Assembly (NCBI GenBank): GCA_930367215.1 | Contig: OV884059.1 | Span: forward strand, 37,377,882-37,441,881 | Reading direction: 5' to 3' | DNA: 64,000 bases | From: Pollenia angustigena | Taxonomy: Eukaryota; Arthropoda; Insecta; Diptera; Polleniidae | Shown here: one piece after another, positions 56,616 through 64,000 of the stretch | Position numbering within the stretch: position 1 is the first letter of the stretch | How the letters are laid out: every line of letters begins with the position of its first letter | Translations under genes and position numbers: made by a program | The notes under the pieces: model-generated | Database searches by the model: none | What the model saw: the letters and a program-made list of their open reading frames with translations, nothing else | What the model was told of the DNA's origin: nothing

Positions 56616-56985
56616 AATGTCAAACTGCGTTGACATATCTGTTCAATATGGTTTGGCAAATCGTCATAAATCGTTTAACGCTGAAACAACGCTTCAAAAT
56701 TGTGTAAATTTACTTTGAAAAAAGTTAATCTGTTCGCGAAGTTCATGGAGCACTTTCATTAGAGAAAAATGGCTACGTCAATAAGCAAAATTGCCGTACG
56801 TCATTGGTTTATGCCGACAAACAAGAAACTCTTGGAAGTCAATATTCAAAACAACTTTGACGCCATACAGCCAGATTTAATGGAAAAGTAGTAAAAAATT
56901 TGGACAGATTGAATGGACCATGTAACTCGTACCCGCGGCGCACATATGCCGAAAATTATATTAAAAACATAAATGCTATGCATTA
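56616..56985 (+). pseudogene. Internally deleted mariner-like element
   Basis: An N-terminal piece (LTLKQRFKIV, FEKS*SVREVHGAL) is followed directly by a C-terminal piece (SLVYADKQETLG, VVKNLDRLNGPCNSYPRRTYAE). The catalytic middle is missing and stops are frequent. Same general type as 49510-50720. Confidence 0.6.
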
Positions 56986-57234
56986 TCTACTAGATTATTA
57001 TAAAAATAAATTCATTCCAACAATAATTCTGACTTGTATTTCAAGCACTTTAAGTTCTCATGAAGCTTAAAAAACACAATCATACATTAAAATTCACTTG
57101 TACTATACACACAAAGAAAAATTAAGAAAATATGTAATAATTAAGGAGTTTAGACGAATATTCAGCCATATTCCGGTTGTTTTTGTCGTCAGCGACAGTG
57201 ACAAGCTGATTGTTTAGCATTTTTTAGAATAGTG

Positions 57235-57465
57235 TGTGGTGTTTTATTTTTTAAAAGGAAAATGATGAAAAAATAAAGTTATTGTTTTCAGTATTTACTA
57301 AGCTCTGTAGCCGCTTTCCTTCAGGACCCAACAGTGCCGATTTTTGGTGAGATATTTAAAGAAGCTTATCTTTTAGCTGTTCAATAAATTCTAATTTTAT
57401 TAATACAAATTACCAACTTATATACTAATTTATTTTATGGTCAGCATTAATGTGGCACAGTAACA
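57235..57465 (-). repeat. LTR (3' LTR of the minus-strand gypsy element), 231 bp
   Basis: Begins TGTTACTGTGCC and ends ACACCACA on the minus strand. It differs from 62755-62985 at six of 231 positions. Confidence 0.9.
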
Positions 57466-57900
57466 ATCTGTCCAATACATCTTCAAGTCTGGTTAAACGG
57501 AATTTGTCATTTACTATTTTATTATTTAAACGTTTGAAGTCTACAACCAAACGCCATTTTTCCGTTCCGTTTTGTCTTTTTTCGGTACTAATAATAATGG
57601 AGAATTGTATGGACTAATGGACGGTTCTACTACGTCTTTGTCCAACAACTCTTGCACTTGTTTATTTATTTCGTCTAATTGTGTTTGTGACAGTCTGCAA
57701 TTTTTTATGTAAGTGGGTGTGTTATCATTTAATTCAATACTTTGTTTATAAAAATTGTTTATCGTTAATGGTTCGTCTTCAAGATGAAATACTTCTTGAT
57801 ATTGTCGTAGAATATCACAAATGATTTTCTTATTTTCTTCTTCAATGTTCTTGAAATCTAGTTTTTCTAGTAATCTCTGAAATCTGTTATTATTGCGCAT
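57466..57900 (-). pseudogene. Reverse transcriptase N-terminal fragment
   Basis: EVFHLEDEPLTINNFYKQSI, VVEPSISPYNSPLLLVPKKD and, after a frame break, VVDFKRLNNKI: the start of gypsy-type RT. It ends at the 3' LTR. Confidence 0.85.
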
Positions 57901-58543
57901 GTTAGTTTTATAAATTGTGTAATTTTGTGACTCCCAACTTCTCTAGGCGCACTGGTTCCTCTAATGTATTCAAAATTTTAACATACCGTCGACCATCCTT
58001 GGGTATTATAGTGTTTGCTAAAAATATTCCTTTTATTATTTCTTTACTACATGTGACACTATCTTCTTTTATGTCAATGTTTATATGTAGGTACTATCTT
58101 TTCTGTTCTGGGGGGTATAGTTATATTATGTATTCTTTTTGTGTTAATCTCTATTGGGATTGTTATTTGCTCTCCCTCGTTACAAGTATTTAAAGTTAGT
58201 GTCTCATAGTTAATCTGACAACTGTATTTACAGAAAAAATCTATTCCTAAAATTCCATCAGTAGCGTTTGTAAATTCTTCTTCTACTAATTGAAATCTGT
58301 GTGTTAATATTTGCTCTCTTAGTATTATTTGTAAATCAGTGGTTCCTAACGTTTCTTTAAAGTCATTTGTAATGCCATTTAATCGGCAAATGTTGTCAGT
58401 ATTCTTGTAATAATTGTATATTACATTTTCTTTGCAGAGTGATACCTCTGAGCCTGTGTCTATTAGGAATGTTAATTGATAGTTGATGTTTTTTATTGAT
58501 AGAAAAAGAAAATTTGATGTTTCAATATTTAGTGTATATACTA
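57901..58543 (-). pseudogene. Aspartic protease region of the gypsy element
   Basis: FLIDTGSEVSLCKE (active-site DTG, near 58480-58440) and GILGIDFFCKY. Stops between 58140 and 57910 break the link to RT. Confidence 0.8.
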
Positions 58544-59784
58544 TTAATTTTCCCTGTTCGGAGATTCGTAATGAGTCTCCAGGGTTTGTACGTTTCCCTG
58601 TTGTTGTATAGTATGAACATTGGAGTTGCCTCTTCCTCTTGTGTTATTATTGTATCTATTATCTCTGTTGTTGTTATAGCTATTGTAGTTATTGTTGTTG
58701 TTATACTGTCTGTTATTGTTGTAGTTTATGTTATTGCTATTATGATTTCTGTTGCTACGGTTATAGTTTCTGTTGCTATAATTATAAGTTGTGTTATTGT
58801 TGTTATAGTTTCTGTTATTCCTGTTATTGTTAAAGTTACCATCTATCTGTGAATTGGGATAATTTGTATTCTTTCTATTTCTAAAACCTGAATTGTTTCT
58901 ATTTGTGTTATTGTAATAGTTTTGTCTATTATTTATCTGTAGTGTTGTAAATGTATCTGATAGTTGTAGTGATCTTTCCTGTGTACTTGCAATATTAAAG
59001 GCTTGTGCCAAGGTCTTGGGCTGTGCGGCTATTACAGCTGTTCTTATATCTTTAGATAAACCTTCTTGAAAAATTTCTAAAGCTAGTTTTTCACTCATAG
59101 TCTTAATCGTAGATCGAGCCACTTGATTTTACTGTCCTCTAGCTCTGAAATTTGTACCGATGTCAAATCCGCTATTAAAGTGCTAATACGTTCTTTGTAA
59201 TTAAGCACATTTCCTTTTTGTTTTGTATTCCTTAATTCATAATGTATGCTGCTTGAATTTCTTGTCGATTTGAATTGCTTTGCCAAAACTGTCTTTAGTT
59301 CCTCGAAAGTTTCAGGCGTATTCTGTATAATCAAAATGTCCCTGACTTTGTCTACTAATTTTATTGCCAATACATATTTTATCAGGTTCTTTTTTCCTTG
59401 CTCATTTAGCTCAGAATGAACCATTTCTACCATTGTAAGGAAAATATCAACATGTTTAGGCTTTCCGTCGAAAACTGGTATTGTTTCCGAAGCCTTTTTA
59501 CTGTCAAAGTTCGACATTATTTTAAAATCTTCAACTTTTTCCTCTATTTTCAAATTTGTTTGTGCTCTCAATAGCTGAATTGCTGTTTCTCTCACGTCTT
59601 TAAATTTAATAATCTTTTCCTCCCTTAAAGGATTTGCTAAATGTTCTACAAGTTTTCCGAATTTTTCACTTAACTGTTCTATTGATTTTAGTTTTTCTTT
59701 GATAGTTTCTTTTGTATATGGTATTGTTATTGATTTCCTAGCGTTAACAATTAATCGTTCTAAGTCTTCGAATATCTGCTCCAT
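58544..59784 (-). pseudogene. Gag of the gypsy element, Asn-rich tail
   Basis: ATG at 59784. An N-terminal helical region leads into a capsid-like part (ETIPVFDGKPKHVDIFLTMV, LVDKVRDILIIQNTPETFEE). A one-base shift near 59120 moves to the second frame (ARSTIKTMSEKLALEIFQEG). The C-terminus is a 100-residue Asn/Tyr/Arg-rich tail with no zinc knuckle, presumably the RNA-binding part. The gag ATG overlaps the stop of the upstream small frame (TAATG). Confidence 0.88.
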
Positions 59785-60763
59785 TAATCACATTTATTTC
59801 TGTAGCAAAAAAAAATTTTCTTTTTAATAGTTTCTTTTTTTAAATTCATACATTTTGAACAGAGTTTCTTACAACCTGTTTTTTTTATATAGTGTTGTAG
59901 AAACTTGAATATGACCACTATTACGAAAATTACAAATATAATAATTATTATTTCCTGTACCCATGTTCTGTAACTTTAGTGAGAACTTCTTGCATCGAAA
60001 ATATGTGAAACAAAATATTCCATCGTTTCTCGAAAAGTGAGAAAAATGTGTGTCTGTAACTCATGTCGAAAACTATCAAAAGAGATTACGTCGTTACGTT
60101 ATAAATGTCATAATATTGCACTCGAAGCCGATGTGACATTGCAGACGTTCAGAACGCCAGTAACACATATCGTTGACGGCGACCAAAATTAACTTAAATT
60201 GAAAATTTTTCAACGACGGCGGCGAAAACACAACCGTCGGCTATGCCAAATTGTGTAAAGAGCGACTTTAATGTTTGTTGTTTGCAAACGAGCTTTGAAG
60301 ACATTCGTATATTTTATAGAAATGTTAAAAGCAAAATAATAAAACAATGAAAAATGTGCCAAGAATAAAATATTATTATTATTATTCTTTACATTTTGCA
60401 TTTTTAATTGTTTTTTAGTGTTAAAATTTTTTCTCGCCCCATTTTTATTCGTGAGCTTATTTGACAGTTCAAAGCGGGAACTTTTCTCACCAAAATGTTA
60501 CAGAAACACTTTTTCTGTAAATTGGCGAGTAATTTCCTTACGTGACAGCTTGTACTCGCCAAAAAAAGTTACAGACACAGTTAAGTGAGAAAAACAGCTG
60601 TTTGTTTCAATTTATGACATTTTTGTTTCATTTCACACATTTCAATCGAAAACTTTCTCGACGCGAGAGTTACAGAACATGGACACTGGTCTATTGTTAT
60701 TTTATTTGTATTTGTAGCGTTGGCAATCGCATAACCCTCTACTTTCGCATCTGCGATACCCAT
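59784..60763 (-). pseudogene. Small membrane-protein-like frame upstream of gag, split by a TIR element
   Basis: Piece one starts at ATG 60763 (MGIADAKVEGYAIANATNTN) and runs to the insertion at 60682. Piece two (59960-59784) encodes WVQEIIIIFVIFVIVVIFKF, a clear transmembrane segment, then a Cys/Lys-rich tail (CKKLCSKCMNLKKE). Its TAA overlaps the gag ATG. Whether both pieces were one frame depends on one or two bases at the insertion, so the link is tentative. I know no standard gypsy gene in this position. Confidence 0.45.
59961..60682. mobile_element. TIR element (CCATGTTCTGTAACT)
   Basis: 722 bp, ends CCATGTTCTGTAACT and AGTTACAGAACATGG, flanked by AC (59959-59960, 60683-60684). The right 99 bases recur at 16843. 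No transposase seen. Confidence 0.75.
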
Positions 60764-61123
60764 TTTAAGTATATTCTAATCTATCTTCCTCTGTTATCTG
60801 AAAAATGTGTAGTTCTGGATTCATTACCTATATCAATATCTTCTTGTGTTTTATCTTATTTCTAATCATTTTAAGAACAAAAAACCTTAAAGTACAATTA
60901 AATGTTACATTATATTAATTCATACAAAATGTGTAAAATCCTAGAAATTTTATTAATATTATTATTTTTGGTTGATGTTATTTAGTTTCTCCAATATTTT
61001 TTCTTTATTTTTAAAAAAGATTTTGCTTACTTAAAGGTGTTTTTGTTATAAAATTGTTGTTAACTGAAAATCACACCTTTACATGTGTTACCCTTATTAT
61101 CTGCTTTTAAAGCTGAAAAGCAT

Positions 61124-62327
61124 ATCGTTAGCTAAAATGCAAAAAGACGTAACTAACAAAAATATAATTTTACAGGAGAAGCAAGAAACTTTGTAAAGTG
61201 AAAACTATGAACACGTCAGAAAAACATGCATTGATAATAGACGCCTGCACAAATGGATTTGTACTTCAAAAGTACATATGATCTAGCAAAGCATGAACAC
61301 TTACTCGAACTATAATAAAAAACATGGTACATGTTTTTGAGAACAACAAAATTAGCGAGTAACTATTGGTTGTTACTCGACTTTGTTTGTGCTTGCTAAC
61401 CACTTGTTCGTTTTTCTCTCACACTTGACCATTCATAAAACGAACGGTCGAGTATCATGCGACAGCCAAACTTCAATAGGTACCATCAGTACCACGTGAA
61501 GTTTTGCAAACATTAAAAACAAAAAATATTGTCTTTTTTAACTGTTAAGTTTAATAAAAAAAAAAAATGGAAATAAATGAGGTATGTTTATACATAAATT
61601 TATTTATTTAGATCATTTAGATTTTTATTTATTTATAAATATTTAAAAGTGAAATTTATTTGCAATAATATTTACTTGTATGTATATGAAAAAATATTTA
61701 GGCTAAATTACACAAAAAAATTTCTAATTATCAATAGTCTTAAGAAATAAATGTTTGTCTAATAATTAGACTCTAATTACACATATTCCAGCTTTACTGC
61801 GTAATACTACAAGTACCACATGAAGTGAACATAATTTTAAAGGTACTTCTTTTTCGTTGTACCCATTTTTATATGTTCCTTTTTTTCGGAACATATTTCA
61901 TCTTCGGCTGCTGCATGTTACTATTTATAAAAACAACAATCACTTCTCTTCACTTTTTGCGCGTTAAGCAAGAGAACAAATAAATACTATATTCGACAGC
62001 GAGTTTCACATATGAAGAAAAAAGTTACTCGTTGCAGACCTCTAATTGATAAGTCGTCCATGGAATAATTCAACCAATTTTCAAAGAAACCAATTTTATT
62101 ATATTTTCTTAGAAAAAAAAAGTGTAATTACGTCGCTACTTCAAACAAAAAAACTTGTAGTTACGTCCCTTTGTTTTTTGTTAATAAAAACGCAATTTTT
62201 GATCGCAGAAGTGTAAAATTTTGTCAAGACATGTAGTTTTATAGCATTCATAATAATCAATCAAAAACTCGACTTTTAATTTTTTGTTAGTTACGTCTTT
62301 TTGCATTTTAGCTAACGATATATTCTG
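61124..62327. mobile_element. TIR element, 1.2 kb, in the gypsy leader
   Basis: Ends TCGTTAGCTAAAATGCAAAA continuing to ACGTAACTAACAAAAA, perfect over about 38 bp; TA on both sides. No ORF of note. Confidence 0.8.
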
Positions 62328-62505
62328 GTATATTACTCATAATATACGACAATTTTTTTTTTTTACTTGTTGTTCTGCATAAATTTTTGAAAACTTTTTT
62401 TTTTTTTAAATTATAACGTTTTCATTTAGAGGTGTGTTATATTTAATTTTTTCAATTATCTATATTATTTATAAATGTTCTTTTTGCTTAGTTTTTTTTG
62501 TATTT

Positions 62506-62697
62506 TAAGGGGTTTCGGTGGCATTGTTCAAATCCATCTTAGCTTTTAAAAATTGAGACTCTATTTTTATATAATGTTTTTCAACACTGGCAAAATGTAT
62601 ACAGGCATTATCAATTTGTTTTCTTAGAAGAGCTACATCAACAGCAAGATCGTTATCTAATTTAGCTAGTTCAGCTTTAATTTCTTCAATTTTCCGC
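62506..62697 (-). pseudogene. Coiled-coil fragment in the gypsy leader
   Basis: Open frame of about 63 codons without ATG, KIEEIKAELAKLDNDLAVDV, VALLRKQIDNACIHF, ending ATETP. It could be a gag-like N-terminal piece or an upstream exon; not resolved. Confidence 0.35.
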
Positions 62698-62754
62698 GTT
62701 TACAGGATACAGATTGGCAGGATCGTATACAAATTTAAATTGGCAGGATCACCA

Positions 62755-62985
62755 TGTGGTGTTTTATTTTTTAAAATGAAAATGATGAAAAAATAAAGTT
62801 ATTGTTTTCAGTTTTTACTAAGCTCTGCAGCCGCTTTCCTTCAGCACCCAACAGTGCCGATTTTTGGTGAGATATTTAAAGAAGCTTATCTTTTAGCTGT
62901 TCAATAAATTCTAATTTTATTCATACAAATAACCAACTTATATACTAATTTATTTTATGGTCAGCATTAATGTGGCACAGTAACA
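62755..62985 (-). repeat. LTR (5' LTR of the gypsy element), 231 bp
   Basis: Same length as 57235-57465. TGGTGATCCTGCCAATTT directly follows on the minus strand (62754-62737) and is the likely primer-binding site. Confidence 0.9.
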
Positions 62986-63380
62986 AATCAATAGTAGATT
63001 TGCTTTTCCCACGGGAATTTGCAATTGTGACAAATTTACTAGAATTTGTTGGCGCGTGAAAATAATTATTCAAAAATATTCAACAAAAAAAACTCAATGC
63101 ACATTTATGCTGACCAAAAACAAAAACAATTATAAATTTAGTTCATTGACTTTATAAATAAAATTCATATAAAATATTTATCGTAAACAAAGAAAAAAAA
63201 AATGAATTGAATTTCAAGTTCAATGTCATGCTTAAAGTAAATAAAATTCTTACATTGCTACAGTGCCTTAACTAATTACAGATACACTACAGGTGGAACA
63301 GGGTTAAAATACGTAAATTTACATAAAGGTAATTTCTTCGCTTTGTTTTTATAATATTTTGGTACGAAAAAATTCGTTCC
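62986..63380. other. Non-coding AT-rich sequence
   Basis: No feature seen. Confidence 0.4.
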
Positions 63381-63399
63381 ACATTCGCCGGCAAATGTG

Positions 63400-64000
63400 G
63401 TATAGACAATATACCTTGCGAATGGGTAGTCATCTTGCCGCGATGCAAGGGCTTAAGTACAAGGACGTTTAGAGTCATGCTGGCGGTAGTGACGTCAGTC
63501 AAGACCGGTAGGGCCTCCCATGCCAGAAGGGTCTAAACCGAGTACGAACCAAGAACTACCCCGGCTGTCTATTGGCGTCTGTTTCTCCTAGTTGGAGCGG
63601 CTAATGACTATGCGTCCGCTGGCCTTTTACGGTCAACTGTTAGGCCTTCTGAAGGCTGTCGGTCCGCAATCAAATCCATCAGCGTCTGTTCTCATAGTGA
63701 GCGGCTGATGGTCTGCGTCTGTCTCCAGAGGAGCGGCAGGTATCCTTTCGCCTGGCAGTTAGGCATAAAATTCAACCCCAATTCACCCTCCCGAAAATTC
63801 ACGCCCTACGTGTCCGGCAAAGGGCTTCATAATCCCCGGAGACCCTACTACTACAGCGTCGGTATCAGGCTATAGTATGTTGAATGCTACTGAGACCTCG
63901 TCTAGCAAGGTGGTTGCGCCAGGCTCTGCTAGACGGTTAGCTACGAGTGCGCAAAAACTCGTCACGACTAAGCCTTCAGGCGGTCGTAAACCAAGCTTGG
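63400..64000 (+). mobile_element. 5' end of a GC-richer LINE (R1/LOA-like), runs off the window
   Basis: Base composition changes sharply here. A frame with ATG at 63877 stays open to the end (MLNATETSSSKVVAPGSARR, LVTTKPSGGRKPSL) and looks like the Ser/Thr-rich start of a LINE ORF1. The repeated GCGTCTGT..GAGCGGC(T) motifs (63570, 63680, 63714) suggest a repetitive 5' UTR. Identity cannot be settled without the rest. Confidence 0.45.

Larger units (their letters stand above)
57235..62985 (-). mobile_element. Ty3/gypsy-type LTR retrotransposon, pol mostly deleted
   Basis: Two 231-bp LTRs enclose, in minus-strand order, a long leader with a small reading frame, gag, protease and the first part of reverse transcriptase. 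RT ends within about 10 bases of the 3' LTR, so the rest of RT, RNase H and integrase were deleted. Two unrelated TIR elements (59961 and 61124) are inserted in the leader. No clear target duplication flanks the LTRs. Confidence 0.88.

Noticed and set aside
58496..58852. Val/Ile-rich and Cys/Tyr-rich plus-strand ORFs
   Set aside because: Antisense of the Asn-rich gag tail.

Overview
This is a piece of an AT-rich animal genome, most probably an insect and likely a fly. Short spliceosomal introns, tRNA-derived SINE-like repeats, Ty3/gypsy LTR elements, jockey/CR1-type and R1/LOA-type LINEs, a Penelope-like element, mariner remnants and many small TIR elements all fit; the species cannot be read from the sequence. 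I see no convincing conserved host gene. The best non-transposon candidate is a two-exon reading frame of 53 codons at 17896-18131.

The centrepiece is an almost complete Polinton/Maverick, a virus-like giant DNA transposon, at 23793-40058 (16,266 bp). It has 1,164-bp terminal inverted repeats (TIRs) of equal length, AG...CT termini and a perfect 6-bp target duplication (CACACT). It carries an integrase with a chromodomain, a packaging ATPase, an adenain-like protease, double and single jelly-roll capsid proteins, a protein-primed DNA polymerase B split by a 94-bp intron, a parvovirus-type phospholipase A2 protein and several small genes. It also carries a BIR-domain (IAP-like) gene with a C-terminal membrane anchor. 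Three points stand out. The PLA2 and protease frames are joined at a canonical -1 slippery heptamer (A AAA AAC). A 56-codon gene overlaps both its neighbours as TAATG and ATGA. One gene is interrupted by a TTAA-flanked MITE, so this copy is probably no longer fully functional.

The Polinton lies in a stack of nested insertions. A minus-strand LINE (42290 down to its poly(A) at 21370) was cut by a hAT-like element (40536-41460), by a TA-flanked TIR element (23391-40459) that received the Polinton, and by another TIR element (22580-23209) that received a pogo-like element. To the right, a plus-strand LINE (42328-48780) was split by a Penelope-like retroelement, itself hit by three MITEs. The Penelope-like 3' end and an inverted repeat near 49.25 kb contain hammerhead-ribozyme-like cores.

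Left part (1-21 kb): an interspersed repeat with an expanded 385-399 bp tandem array (1316-2764), several MITEs with clear target duplications (3364, 5494, 6944, 19869, 20164), a LINE whose ORF was split near its start by a pogo-like MITE (6928-10472), a RAG1/Transib-like transposase remnant (12414-13441), an LTR-element gag with SAP domain and zinc knuckle (minus strand, 15064-13628), and a decayed R1/LOA-like LINE (15600-16720). Right part (48.8-64 kb): a mariner pseudogene (50720-49510), several foldback elements, an internally deleted mariner, a gypsy-type LTR element with 231-bp LTRs (57235-62985, minus strand) that has lost most of pol and has a small membrane-protein-like frame just upstream of gag, and the start of a GC-richer LINE at the right edge.
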